Both the position numbers and the translations under genes were made by a program. From Paractinoplanes atraurantiacus (GTDB taxonomy: Bacteria > Actinomycetota > Actinomycetes > Mycobacteriales > Micromonosporaceae), in NCBI RefSeq assembly GCF_900215205.1, contig NZ_OBDY01000025.1:1-64000 (forward strand): 64,000 nt of DNA, written 5' to 3'. Shown one piece after another: positions 33,530-42,557 of this stretch. Positions within the stretch are counted from its first letter, which is position 1. Every line of letters starts with the position of its first letter. A model generated the notes under the pieces. It saw only the letters and a list, made by a program, of their open reading frames with translations, made no database searches and was not told where the DNA came from.

Positions 33530-33534
33530 CGACC

Positions 33535-34020
33535 TTGCCCGAATTCGTCCTCACCGTCGCCCGGTTCGGCTTCCTCATCCTTCTGTGGATCTTCGTGTTC
33601 ACGGTGGTGGGGGTGATCCGTAAGGATCTTTTCGCCGGGGTTCGGTCCAAGGGCATCGTCGCCAGCCCTCGGGGGGTGGGTGGCACGGTGCCCTCGGGTC
33701 CGCCGCCGGCGAAGGCCAAGCGCGGTAAGGCGGCACGGCAACTCGTGGTGACCGCCGGTCAACTGGCCGGCACGCGCATCACGCTGAGTGAGGCACCTAT
33801 CACCATCGGTCGTGCTGAGGACTCCACCCTCATCATCACCGACGATTTCGCCTCCGCTCGGCACGCTCGGCTCGTGCCGCGGGACGGTCAGTGGTTCGTC
33901 GAGGATCTCGGCTCGACGAATGGCACGTACCTCGACCGCGGTAAGGTCTCCGGACCTACTCCCGTCCCCCTTGGCGTACCGATCCGCATCGGGCGCACCT
34001 CACTCGAGTTACGGCCATGA
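33535..34020 (+). CDS. fhaB: FhaB (FipA-type): membrane-anchored FHA-domain protein
   Basis: 161 residues from a TTG at 33535, six bases after the fhaA stop. One N-terminal transmembrane helix (about residues 7-27) leads, through a basic linker, to an FHA domain with IGRAEDSTL, SARHARLV and DLGSTNGTYLDR. It reads phosphothreonine marks made by PknA and PknB, and in mycobacteria links them to division proteins. It overlaps pstP by four bases (ATGA). Confidence 0.92.
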   Translation: MPEFVLTVARFGFLILLWIFVFTVVGVIRKDLFAGVRSKGIVASPRGVGGTVPSGPPPAKAKRGKAARQLVVTAGQLAGTRITLSEAPITIGRAEDSTLIITDDFASARHARLVPRDGQWFVEDLGSTNGTYLDRGKVSGPTPVPLGVPIRIGRTSLELRP

Positions 34021-35399
34021 CCCTGACCCTGCGCTACGCCGCTCAGAGCGACCGCGGTCTGATCCGAGACCTGAACCAGGACTCCGTCTACGCCGGGCCG
34101 CGGCTGCTTGCTGTCGCCGACGGGATGGGCGGCATGGCCGCCGGTGACGTCGCCTCCAATATCGTGATCGCCGCGATGGCCCCGCTCGACGAGGACGTCC
34201 CCGGTGACGCCCTGGTCGACGCGCTGCGCCATGCCGTCGGTCTCGCCAACCAGCATCTGCGTGACACCGTCGACGCCAACCCGCAGCTCGAGGGCATGGG
34301 CACCACGCTGACCGCGGTCCTCTTCTCGGGCAGCAAGTTCGGCATGGTGCACATCGGCGACAGCCGGGCCTACCTGCTGCGCAACGGTGAGTTCGCCCAG
34401 ATCACCAAGGACGACACCTACGTGCAGATGCTCGTCGACGAGGGGCGCGTCAGCCCCGAGGAGGCGAGCAGCCACCCGCAGCGGTCGCTGCTGACCCGGG
34501 CCCTCGACGGCCGGGACATCGACCCGGAGTACTCGGTCCGCCAGGTGCTCAAGGGCGACCGGTACCTGATCTGCAGCGACGGCCTCTCCGGTGTCGTCAG
34601 CGCCGACACGATCGGCCAGACGATGCGGGAGATCGCCGACCCGCAGGCCTGCGTGGAGCGGCTGGTGCAGCTCGCGCTGCGCGGCGGCGGTCCCGACAAC
34701 ATCACCGTGGTGATCGCGGACGCGACCGACGCCGACATCGTCGAGCAGGCGCCCATCGTGGGCGGCGCCGCCTCCATCGACCGGGGCAACAACACGGTGG
34801 CCGACGCCTCCACGCCGGCCTCCCGGGCCGCCGCGCTGCAGGCCCCACGGCCGGCGCAGCCGCAGCCCGAGCCGCAGCAGCAGGAGGAGCCGGCGCCCAA
34901 GGGCCACCCGGTCCGCACCAGCCTGCTCGTGCTCGTGCTTCTCGGCGTGCTCGGCGGTGGTCTGTGGCTGGGCTACCGTTACACCCAGGACCAGTACTAC
35001 GTCGGCGCGACCGACGCCGGTCAGATCGCGATCTTCCGCGGGGTGCCGGGGCAGATCGCCGGCCTCGACCTGTCCACGGTGAACGAGACCAGCCCGACCC
35101 GGCTCGACGACCTGACCGCGGTCGCTCAGGACAGGGTGAAAGAGGGCATCCACGCCGAGGACCGGCCGGACGCCCAGCGCATGCTGACCGAGCTCACCGT
35201 CGACCAGCCGTCGAACCCGAACCTGAAGCCGCTGTGCACCACCGCGGCCGCGGCGGCCGCGGCTCCCACCACTCCGGCGCCCACGGCTCCGGCGTCGGCG
35301 GGCGTCGCCACCACCGCACCCGCTCTCCCGCCGTCAGCTCAGGTCACCGAGTCCGCGCCCCCGGTCGTCGATCCGGTCGGGTGCCGGACCGTCAACTGA
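34017..35399 (+). CDS. pstP: PstP: membrane PP2C-type Ser/Thr phosphatase
   Basis: 460 residues. A PPM phosphatase domain covers residues ~5-240 with metal-binding motifs RDLNQDS, VADGMGGMAAGD, GMGTTLTA, VHIGDSRAYL and GGGPDNITVV. A Pro/Gln linker, one transmembrane helix (~305-325) and an extracellular region follow, rich in Ala/Pro/Thr. It removes phosphates placed by PknA and PknB, with Mn or Mg at the active site on the cytoplasmic side. Translation is coupled to fhaB by the ATGA overlap. Confidence 0.95.
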   Translation: MTLTLRYAAQSDRGLIRDLNQDSVYAGPRLLAVADGMGGMAAGDVASNIVIAAMAPLDEDVPGDALVDALRHAVGLANQHLRDTVDANPQLEGMGTTLTAVLFSGSKFGMVHIGDSRAYLLRNGEFAQITKDDTYVQMLVDEGRVSPEEASSHPQRSLLTRALDGRDIDPEYSVRQVLKGDRYLICSDGLSGVVSADTIGQTMREIADPQACVERLVQLALRGGGPDNITVVIADATDADIVEQAPIVGGAASIDRGNNTVADASTPASRAAALQAPRPAQPQPEPQQQEEPAPKGHPVRTSLLVLVLLGVLGGGLWLGYRYTQDQYYVGATDAGQIAIFRGVPGQIAGLDLSTVNETSPTRLDDLTAVAQDRVKEGIHAEDRPDAQRMLTELTVDQPSNPNLKPLCTTAAAAAAAPTTPAPTAPASAGVATTAPALPPSAQVTESAPPVVDPVGCRTVN

Positions 35400-35430
35400 G
35401 CTCCGGCTCGACAACGTCTGGGGATACCTC

Positions 35431-36936
35431 TTGACCGCGCCCGCCGTACCGGCTCCCACGCCCAGCTCCACGGGTGAGATGTCGCGTATCCCGGGAATGA
35501 AGACCCAGCGCAACGCCGAGCTGGGTCTGCTCGCGTTCGCGATGGCGCTGGTCGCGGCGTACGGCGCCATCGTCGAGGCGAATCAGTTCGACAAGATCAC
35601 GCCGACCTTCTGGGTGCCGGCGGCGCTGCTCAGCGTGCTCTTCCTGGGCCTGCATGTCGTCGTGCGCTACACCGCGCCGTACGCGGACCCGGTCTTGATC
35701 CCCGCTGTGGCCCTGGTCAACGGGCTCGGCGTGGGCTTCCTGCGCCGGCTCGACCTGGCCCGCTCGATCGCCAACAACGAGCCCGAGCCGGGCTTCTTCG
35801 CCGGCACCGGCGGGCGTCAGCTGGCCTGGACGCTGGCCGCGCTGATCCTGGCCTCGGTGCTGCTGCTGGTGGTGCGAGATCACAAGGTGGTGTCGCGGTA
35901 CGCGTACACCCTGGGCCTGGTCGGCATCGTGCTCGTCATGATCCCGGCCGTGCTGCCGTCCAGCCTGTCCGAGATCAACGGCGCCAAGCTGTGGATCCGG
36001 GTCGGCTCGTTCTCGATCCAGCCCGGTGAGTTCGCCAAGCTGGCGCTGGTCTCGTTCTTCGCGTACTACCTGGTCCGCAAGAGGGAAGTGCTCTCGCTGG
36101 CCAGCCGCCGTTTCCTCGGCATCGACTTCCCGCGCGGGCGCGACCTGGGCCCGGTCGTCACGGTGTGGCTGCTCAGCCTCCTGGTGCTGGTCTTCGAGAA
36201 AGACCTGGGCACCGCGCTGCTCTACTTCGGCCTGTTCGTCGTCACGCTCTACGTGGCGACCGAGCGGGCCAGCTGGCTGATCATCGGTCTGCTGCTGTTC
36301 TTCGGCGGCGTCTACCTGGCCTACCTGCTGGGCGCCTCGGTCGGCGGCCCGTTCGCGAACTTCTACGACCGGGCCGAGGTGTGGCTCGAGCCGTTCGCGA
36401 CGGAGAACTACGACCGGGTGGGCGGCAGCTATCAGCTGGTGCAGGGCCTGCTCGCGCTCGGCACGGGCGGGCTGTTCGGCTCCGGGCCGGGATCGGGATC
36501 GCCGGGCTTCGTGCCCGAGGTGCGCACCGACTTCATCTTCGCCGGCATGGGTGAGGAGATCGGCCTGTTCGGCCTCTCCGCGCTGCTGGTGATCTACCTG
36601 CTGATCGTCGAGCGGGGCCTGCGGGCCGGCCTGGCCGTGCGGGACTCGTTCGGCAAGCTGGTCGCCGGCGGCCTGGCGTTCACCCTCGGTTTGCAGGTCT
36701 TCGTCATCCTTGGTGGCATCACCGGACTGATTCCGCTCACGGGCCAGACCACGCCGTTCCTGTCGGCGGGTGGCTCGTCGCTGATGGCGAACTGGTTGTT
36801 GATCGCGATGCTCTTGAGAATCTCCAACGCGGCCCGGGGGCCCGCGGCGAGCGGAGGCGGCGTCGACCGCCCCGGCGGACCGAAGAAAGCCCCCACCCAG
36901 CTCCACGGCGCCATGACGGAGGTGATCAAGCCGTGA
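35431..36936 (+). CDS. rodA: FtsW/RodA/SpoVE-family peptidoglycan glycosyltransferase
   Basis: 501 residues from a TTG at 35431, six bases after GGGGA. It is a multi-pass SEDS protein with about ten to twelve helices. The characteristic region GGSYQLVQGLLALGTGGLFG and the C-terminal ITGLIPLTGQTTPFLSAGGSS are present. SEDS proteins polymerise lipid II into glycan strands together with a class B PBP, here the next gene. The pairing with pbpA and the kinases identifies it as the RodA-like elongation copy rather than division FtsW. A start at the ATG at 35479 is possible. Confidence 0.93.
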   Translation: MTAPAVPAPTPSSTGEMSRIPGMKTQRNAELGLLAFAMALVAAYGAIVEANQFDKITPTFWVPAALLSVLFLGLHVVVRYTAPYADPVLIPAVALVNGLGVGFLRRLDLARSIANNEPEPGFFAGTGGRQLAWTLAALILASVLLLVVRDHKVVSRYAYTLGLVGIVLVMIPAVLPSSLSEINGAKLWIRVGSFSIQPGEFAKLALVSFFAYYLVRKREVLSLASRRFLGIDFPRGRDLGPVVTVWLLSLLVLVFEKDLGTALLYFGLFVVTLYVATERASWLIIGLLLFFGGVYLAYLLGASVGGPFANFYDRAEVWLEPFATENYDRVGGSYQLVQGLLALGTGGLFGSGPGSGSPGFVPEVRTDFIFAGMGEEIGLFGLSALLVIYLLIVERGLRAGLAVRDSFGKLVAGGLAFTLGLQVFVILGGITGLIPLTGQTTPFLSAGGSSLMANWLLIAMLLRISNAARGPAASGGGVDRPGGPKKAPTQLHGAMTEVIKP

Positions 36937-38429
36937 ACGCACCCCTTCGCCGGGCCGGCGTGGTCATCCTCGTCCTCTTCGGCCTGCTGTTCGCCAACCT
37001 CAACTGGGTGCAGGCCTACAAGGCCGACGCGTACCGCACGAACGAGTACAACCGCCGTGTCGTGGTGGCGCAGTACGAGCGCCCGCGCGGCGTGATCGAG
37101 GCCGGCGGCATCGGCCTGGCCACCAACAAGGTCACCGACGACACCCTGAAATACCTGCGCGTGTACCCCAAGAAGGAGGTCTACGCGCCGGTGCTCGGCT
37201 ACCGGCCGGTGGGCCTGGCCGCCACGGGCATCGAGAACAGCGAGAACGACTTCCTCTCGGGTGAGAGCGACAAGCTGTTCGCCGACCGGGTGAAAGACAT
37301 GTTCACCGGCAACGACACCGGTGGCGGCAATGTCGTGCTGACGCTGAACCCGAGCGCGCAGGAGACGGCGTACAAGCAGCTGCTCAACAACCAGCGCGAC
37401 GTGCAGAAGGGCGCGGCGGTCGCGATCGACCCGCGCACCGGCGCGGTGCAGGCCATGGTCTCGATCCCCAGCTACGACCCGAACCCGCTGGTCAGCCACG
37501 ACGAGAAGGCCGCCTCGGCCGCGTACAACAAGCTCAACAAGGACGAGGACCAGCCGCTGCTGAACCGGGCCACGCAGGAGACGCTGCCGCCCGGCTCCAC
37601 GTTCAAGGTGATCGTCGCGGCGTCCGCCCTGCAGAACGGCTACAACCAGGACACCGAGATCCCGGCCGGCAGCAGGTACGAGGAGAGCGGCGCAGTCATC
37701 CGCAACGCCGAGGACGAGGTCTGCCCCGGCGGCCAGGTGACCCTCAACGAGGCGCTGACCGAGAGCTGCAACACCGGCTTCGCCAAGCTCGGCGTCACGC
37801 TGGGCCGTGACAAGGTGCTGGCGGCGGCGAAGGCGTTCGGCTTCGAGGACGACAGCCTCAAGGTCGGCAACCTCGAGGGCGACGGCCTGCCGGTGGCGGC
37901 CAGCGACACCGGCAAGATCGCCAACCCGGACGGGAGCGTCGACAAGGGCGCCCTGGCCCAGTCGTCGATCGGCCAGCGCGACGTGCGGATGACGCCGTTG
38001 CAGGGCGCGCTCATCGCGGCCACGGTGGCCAACGGCGGCAAGCAGCAGCGGCCCTACCTGGTGCAGCAGCTGCTCAGCCCCGACCGCCGGTCGATCTACA
38101 ACGCCACCCCCAAGACCCTGCGTACGCCGGTCAACGAGTCCGTCGCCTCCGATCTCAAGGAGATGATGGTCAGCGTCGTCAAGAACGGCACCGGCAAGAA
38201 GGCCAAGATCAGCGGCTTCGAGGTCGGCGGCAAGACCGGTACGGCCCAGAACGCCGAGGGCGCCGACCCGCACGGCTGGTTCATCGGGTTCGCCTACAAC
38301 GAGAAGGGTGAGGCGGTCTCCGCGGTCTGCGTCATGCTGGAGAACGTGCCCGGCGGCCATGCCAGCGCCGAGGCGGCCCGGATCGCCGGGCTCATCATGA
38401 AGGCCGCGGCCGGTCGGGGAGGGGACTGA
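36933..38429 (+). CDS. pbpA: PbpA: class B penicillin-binding protein (transpeptidase)
   Basis: 498 residues from a GTG overlapping the rodA stop. One N-terminal transmembrane helix (~8-25) precedes the dimerisation domain and the transpeptidase domain. The three active-site motifs are STFK, SCN and KTGTAQ. It cross-links peptidoglycan outside the membrane as partner of the SEDS protein encoded just upstream. In mycobacteria PbpA is phosphorylated by PknB. It ends two bases before pknA. Confidence 0.95.
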   Translation: MNAPLRRAGVVILVLFGLLFANLNWVQAYKADAYRTNEYNRRVVVAQYERPRGVIEAGGIGLATNKVTDDTLKYLRVYPKKEVYAPVLGYRPVGLAATGIENSENDFLSGESDKLFADRVKDMFTGNDTGGGNVVLTLNPSAQETAYKQLLNNQRDVQKGAAVAIDPRTGAVQAMVSIPSYDPNPLVSHDEKAASAAYNKLNKDEDQPLLNRATQETLPPGSTFKVIVAASALQNGYNQDTEIPAGSRYEESGAVIRNAEDEVCPGGQVTLNEALTESCNTGFAKLGVTLGRDKVLAAAKAFGFEDDSLKVGNLEGDGLPVAASDTGKIANPDGSVDKGALAQSSIGQRDVRMTPLQGALIAATVANGGKQQRPYLVQQLLSPDRRSIYNATPKTLRTPVNESVASDLKEMMVSVVKNGTGKKAKISGFEVGGKTGTAQNAEGADPHGWFIGFAYNEKGEAVSAVCVMLENVPGGHASAEAARIAGLIMKAAAGRGGD

Positions 38430-38431
38430 GC

Positions 38432-39751
38432 ATGATCAGCCCTGGGGTGACCCTCGGCGGGCGCTACCGTCTCGACGAGCGGATCGCCGGCGGTGGGATG
38501 GGCGACGTGTGGCGCGGCACCGACGAGGTGCTGGGCCGGACCGTCGCTGTCAAAATCCTGCTGCCCGCGCTGCTCGACGAGCCGGGCTTCGCCGAGCGCT
38601 TCCGGGGCGAGGCACGCACCATGGCCACGATCAACCACCCCGGGGTCGTCGACGTCTACGACTACGGCAGTGACCAGCAGCTCGCGTTCCTGGTCATGGA
38701 GTACGTCGAGGGCGACGCGCTCTCCCGCACGCTGAGCCGGGTCGGCCGGCTGACCCCGGCCCGCACGATGGCGCTGGTGGCCCAGGCCGCCGACGCGCTG
38801 CAGGCCGCGCACGCGAACGGCATCGTCCACCGCGACGTCAAGCCGGGCAACCTGCTCGTCCGCCCGAACGGCACGCTGGTGCTCACCGACTTCGGCATCG
38901 CCCGGTCGGCGCTGGTCGGGCAGCTCACCGTGGCCGGCTCGGTGCTGGGCACGGCCTCGTACATCTCGCCCGAGCAGGCCTCCGGCGCCGTGGCCACGCC
39001 GGCCTCCGACGTGTACGCGCTCGGCGTGGTCGCCTATCAGTGCCTCTCCGGTCACCGGCCGTTCGACGGCGCCACGCCGCTCGAGATCGCGATGAAGCAC
39101 GTCCGTGACCACCCGCGCCCGCTGCCCGGCGACATCCCGCCCGCGGTGCGCAGCATCGTCGACCGCGCCATGGCCAAAGACCCGGCCGCCCGCTGGCCCT
39201 CGGCCTCGGCGATGGCCGCGATCGCCCGGCAGGCCGCGGCGTCGCTGGCCTCCACAGCTCAGCAGCCCACGAGCGCGCCCCAGCCGATGCGGGCCGCGCC
39301 GCCGGTCAGCCCGGCCGGCGTCCCCCGGCCGCCCTCCGGGCCGTCCATGCCCGGCTCGCCGGTCGTGGGCGGGGCCGCCCGCCCGCAATATCCACCGCCG
39401 GCGCAGCGGCCCGTCTCCGGCGCCCGCGGTGCCGCCTCCGTACCATCCGGGCCGCCGGTTCAACCGCAGCCCTACCGCCAGCCGTATCAATCACAGCCGG
39501 CCCCGGCCGCCAAGCCGGAGAGTTCCGGCGGGCGGCAGGTGCTGATCGTGCTCGCCGTGGTTCTCGCGCTGCTGGTCCTGCTCTGCGCGGGGGTCATCTC
39601 GTTCCTCCTCAAGCAGGGCCAGGACAACGCGGCCGAATTCCACACGGGCGTCGATGGCGGGGCACCGCCGGCGGCGTCGTACCGTCTAACCACACAGACG
39701 GGCGCCAATCCCGGCTGGATCTCAGCGAACGAAGGACGACAGACGTTATGA
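38432..39751 (+). CDS. pknA: PknA-like Ser/Thr protein kinase
   Basis: 439 residues. An N-terminal eukaryotic-type kinase domain (~1-270) has the glycine loop IAGGGMGDVW, the VAVKIL lysine, HRDVKPGN and DFGIARS. The Asn- and Pro-rich juxtamembrane linker is Ala/Pro/Gln-rich. One transmembrane helix (VLIVLAVVLALLVLLCAGVISFLL, ~370-393) and a short external tail with no PASTA domain follow, as in mycobacterial PknA. It phosphorylates growth and division proteins. Its stop overlaps the pknB ATG. Confidence 0.95.
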   Translation: MISPGVTLGGRYRLDERIAGGGMGDVWRGTDEVLGRTVAVKILLPALLDEPGFAERFRGEARTMATINHPGVVDVYDYGSDQQLAFLVMEYVEGDALSRTLSRVGRLTPARTMALVAQAADALQAAHANGIVHRDVKPGNLLVRPNGTLVLTDFGIARSALVGQLTVAGSVLGTASYISPEQASGAVATPASDVYALGVVAYQCLSGHRPFDGATPLEIAMKHVRDHPRPLPGDIPPAVRSIVDRAMAKDPAARWPSASAMAAIARQAAASLASTAQQPTSAPQPMRAAPPVSPAGVPRPPSGPSMPGSPVVGGAARPQYPPPAQRPVSGARGAASVPSGPPVQPQPYRQPYQSQPAPAAKPESSGGRQVLIVLAVVLALLVLLCAGVISFLLKQGQDNAAEFHTGVDGGAPPAASYRLTTQTGANPGWISANEGRQTL

Positions 39752-41595
39752 CGGCGCAGGCCCGCCTGCTCGGTGGCAGGTATCAGGTCGGCGAGCTCTT
39801 GGGCTACGGCGGCATGGCCGAGGTGCACCGGGGACGCGATCTCCGGCTCGGTCGCGACGTGGCCATCAAGATGTTGCGCACCGACCTGGCCCGCGACGCG
39901 ACGTTCCAGGAGCGGTTCCGGCGCGAGGCGCAGAACTCGGCGGCCCTGAACCACCCGGCGATCGTGGCCGTCTACGACACCGGTGAAGAGATCTCGGCCA
40001 CCGGCGAGAAGCTGCCGTTCATCGTCATGGAGTTCGTCAACGGCCGTACCCTCAAAGAGGTGCTGGCCCAGGAGCAGCGCCTCCCGGTGCGCCGGGCCCT
40101 CGAGATCATCGCCGACATCGACGCCGCCCTGGAGTTCAGCCACCGGCACGGGATCATCCACCGCGACATCAAGCCCGGCAACGTGATGATCACGCAGAAC
40201 GGCCAGGTCAAGGTCATGGACTTCGGTATCGCCCGGGCCCTGGCCAGCGGCGCGACCACCATGACGCAGACCAGCGCGGTGATCGGCACGGCGCAGTACC
40301 TCTCGCCCGAGCAGGCGCGCGGCGAGGCGGTCGACGCCCGCTCCGACGTGTACGCGGCCGGTTGTGTCCTGTTCGAGCTGCTCGTCGGGCATCCGCCGTT
40401 CGTCGGCGACAGCCCGGTCAGCGTGGCCTACCAGCACGTGCGGGAAGACCCCAAGGCTCCCAGCGACATCGTCCACGATGTCCCGCCGGACGTCGACGCG
40501 ATCGTGCTCAAGGCGCTCGCGAAAAACCCGATCAACCGGTATCAGAGCGCCCAGGAGATGCGGGCCGACGCGCTGCGCGCCGTCTCCGGCCGCCCGGTGC
40601 TGGCCACCCCGGTGATGTCGCAGGCCGAAACCATGGCCTTGCAGCAGGGGCCGCAGCCCCGGCAGTGGCAGCCGCAGGCCGCGACCACCATGCAGCGCCC
40701 GATCGGCGGGCCGCCGCCCGGACAGGACCGCCGCTCGTCGTGGGTGTGGGCGTCGCTGGCCGCGCTCGGTGTCCTGGTGGTGATCGTGCTCGGCGTGGCC
40801 CTGGCCATGACGCGCGGCGACGACAAGACCCCCACCACGACGCCGACGGCGACCCAGTCGACGCCGGTGCTGGTGGCCGTGCCCGACCTTGAAGACCTGA
40901 GCAACGACGACGCGATCTCGGCGCTGCAGAAGGCCGGCTTCACCAACATCTCGGCCGAGAAGCCGCGGCAGGACACCGACTGCAAGGGCACGGTCGAGAG
41001 CCAGACCCCCAAGGCCGGCGAAAAGGTCACCACCGACACGCCGATTCAGTACCAGCTCTGCAACAAGCCGGACGAGGTCACCGTGCCGGCCAACCTGGTC
41101 GGCAGCACGAAGGACAACGCGAACACGCGGCTGCGCGAGCTGGGCCTGACGCCGAACTTCCAGGAGGTCCCGAGCATTCAGCCGGTCGGTGTCGTGACCA
41201 AGGTCGAGAAGCAGGGCAAGACGGTCGAGCCGGGCAGCACGATCGACGTCTCGATCTCCAACGGCAAGCTGGTCAAGATGCCCAAGGTGACCGACATCCA
41301 GCAGGCGGTGGCCGAGGGCATCCTCGACAACGCCGGGCCGTTCAACGTCAGCATCCAGACCGTGGAAGACCCGAACGGCACGCCGGGCACGGTTGTCGAC
41401 CAGAACCCGAAGGCCGGCGAGACGATCTCCAAGGGCGGCAAGGTGACCCTGACGGTCATCGCCGAGCAGACCACCCCGCCCGACCCGACCGACACGCCCG
41501 ACCCGAACCAGACCACCACGCCGCCGCCGGGCAACGGCGGTGGCACGGGTGGTGGCGTCCTCGGCCAGTCGCTGCTGGCCTACAAGCAGGACTAG
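39748..41595 (+). CDS. pknB: PknB: PASTA-domain Ser/Thr protein kinase
   Basis: 615 residues. The kinase domain (~1-275) has LGYGGMAEV, VAIKML, HRDIKPGN, DFGIARA and activation-loop threonines in GATTMTQTSAVIGT. A linker and one transmembrane helix (~333-353) follow, then three extracellular PASTA domains. They begin near VAVPDLEDLS, VTVPANLVGS and VKMPKVTDI; mycobacterial PknB has four. Two cysteines in PASTA 1 could form a disulfide. It senses muropeptides or lipid II and controls cell-wall synthesis. It is the last gene of the operon and converges directly on pabA. Confidence 0.96.
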   Translation: MTAQARLLGGRYQVGELLGYGGMAEVHRGRDLRLGRDVAIKMLRTDLARDATFQERFRREAQNSAALNHPAIVAVYDTGEEISATGEKLPFIVMEFVNGRTLKEVLAQEQRLPVRRALEIIADIDAALEFSHRHGIIHRDIKPGNVMITQNGQVKVMDFGIARALASGATTMTQTSAVIGTAQYLSPEQARGEAVDARSDVYAAGCVLFELLVGHPPFVGDSPVSVAYQHVREDPKAPSDIVHDVPPDVDAIVLKALAKNPINRYQSAQEMRADALRAVSGRPVLATPVMSQAETMALQQGPQPRQWQPQAATTMQRPIGGPPPGQDRRSSWVWASLAALGVLVVIVLGVALAMTRGDDKTPTTTPTATQSTPVLVAVPDLEDLSNDDAISALQKAGFTNISAEKPRQDTDCKGTVESQTPKAGEKVTTDTPIQYQLCNKPDEVTVPANLVGSTKDNANTRLRELGLTPNFQEVPSIQPVGVVTKVEKQGKTVEPGSTIDVSISNGKLVKMPKVTDIQQAVAEGILDNAGPFNVSIQTVEDPNGTPGTVVDQNPKAGETISKGGKVTLTVIAEQTTPPDPTDTPDPNQTTTPPPGNGGGTGGGVLGQSLLAYKQD

Positions 41596-42242
41596 ACGGT
41601 CGCGAACGCCGCTCGGCGCCGGGACTCGACCTCGGCGGCGAGCGGCGGCGCCTTCTCCAGGGCCGACGGCAGGCCGCAGGAGGCCAGCCAGTTGGCCAGC
41701 ATGGTGTGACCGCCCTCGGTCAGCACCGACTCGGGGTGGAACTGCACACCCTCGATCGGCAGCTCGCGGTGACGCATCGCCATCACCACACCCGACTCGG
41801 TGCGGCCGGTCACCTCGATCTCGGCCGGCAGCGTCTCGGGCAGCACGGCCAGCGAGTGGTAGCGGGTCGCGGTGAACGGCTCGGGCAGCCCGGCCAGCAC
41901 ACCCTCACCGGTGTGCCGCACCAGCGAAGTCTTGCCGTGCAGCAGCTCGGGGGCGCGGGTGACGGTCGCGCCGAACGCGGCCCCGATCGCCTGATGACCC
42001 AGGCAGACACCGAACATCGGAACCTGACCGGCGTACGCCTTGATGACGTCCATCATGATGCCGGCCCGCTCCGGGGTGCCCGGCCCCGGCGAGAGCAGCA
42101 CACCGGCGGCGCCGAACGTGCCCACGTCGTCGACGGAGATCTCGTCGTTGCGGCGCACCACGCACTCGGCGCCGAGCTGACCCAGATATTGCACCAGGTT
42201 GAAGACGAACGAGTCGTAGTTGTCGATGACCAGAATGCGCAC
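41592..42242 (-). CDS. pabA: Glutamine amidotransferase subunit PabA/TrpG
   Basis: 216 residues from a GTG at 42242 (VRILVIDNYDSF). It is a class I amidotransferase with LLSPGPGTP, the nucleophile loop FGVCLGHQAIG, and the His-Glu pair in GVQFHPES. It supplies ammonia from glutamine to aminodeoxychorismate or anthranilate synthase. The two roles cannot be told apart here; the position beside pknB and the sortase is the usual place of the pabA-like copy in actinobacteria. It is the last of the minus-strand run DUF881-sortase-small membrane protein-pabA. Confidence 0.92.
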   Translation of the reverse strand: MRILVIDNYDSFVFNLVQYLGQLGAECVVRRNDEISVDDVGTFGAAGVLLSPGPGTPERAGIMMDVIKAYAGQVPMFGVCLGHQAIGAAFGATVTRAPELLHGKTSLVRHTGEGVLAGLPEPFTATRYHSLAVLPETLPAEIEVTGRTESGVVMAMRHRELPIEGVQFHPESVLTEGGHTMLANWLASCGLPSALEKAPPLAAEVESRRRAAFATV

Positions 42243-42243
42243 G

Positions 42244-42552
42244 TCAATCACCCGGGATATTGAAGCCGCCGCTGGGCTTGGCGGACTCGGACGGATGCGG
42301 AGCGTTCGACTCGGTGCTGTACGGGATCTCGTCGTCCGCCCCGTCGGGGCTGTCGGAGTCGACAGCGTTCGGGTCCGGGCCCTGCTGCTCGGTGCCCGTG
42401 CCGACCTGCACGTCGTCGAACGGCAGCAGCGGGGTGGCCCAGGGGAACACCACATACCAGAGCAGGGCGGTGGTGGCCGCGATCAGCCCGAGCGAGGTGC
42501 TCAGCTTGCCCCAGAAACCGAACGGCAGCTTGCGCCAGATCCACGCGTACAC
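42244..42552 (-). CDS. Small single-pass membrane protein between sortase and pabA
   Basis: 102 residues from a GTG at 42552, five bases after the sortase stop; it ends one base before pabA starts. A basic N-terminus (YAWIWRKLPFGFWGKL) leads to one transmembrane helix (~18-38) and an acidic, Pro/Ser-rich, probably external tail. No family named. Its tight position suggests co-expression with the sortase, possibly as an accessory, but that is inferred. Confidence 0.72.
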   Translation of the reverse strand: MYAWIWRKLPFGFWGKLSTSLGLIAATTALLWYVVFPWATPLLPFDDVQVGTGTEQQGPDPNAVDSDSPDGADDEIPYSTESNAPHPSESAKPSGGFNIPGD

Positions 42553-42557
42553 CCGGC

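Noticed and set aside
35392..36942. Long minus-strand frame opposite rodA
   Set aside because: Its product is Gln/Arg/Glu-rich with no motif, typical antisense of a membrane-protein gene in high-GC DNA. The plus frame is a clear SEDS protein.
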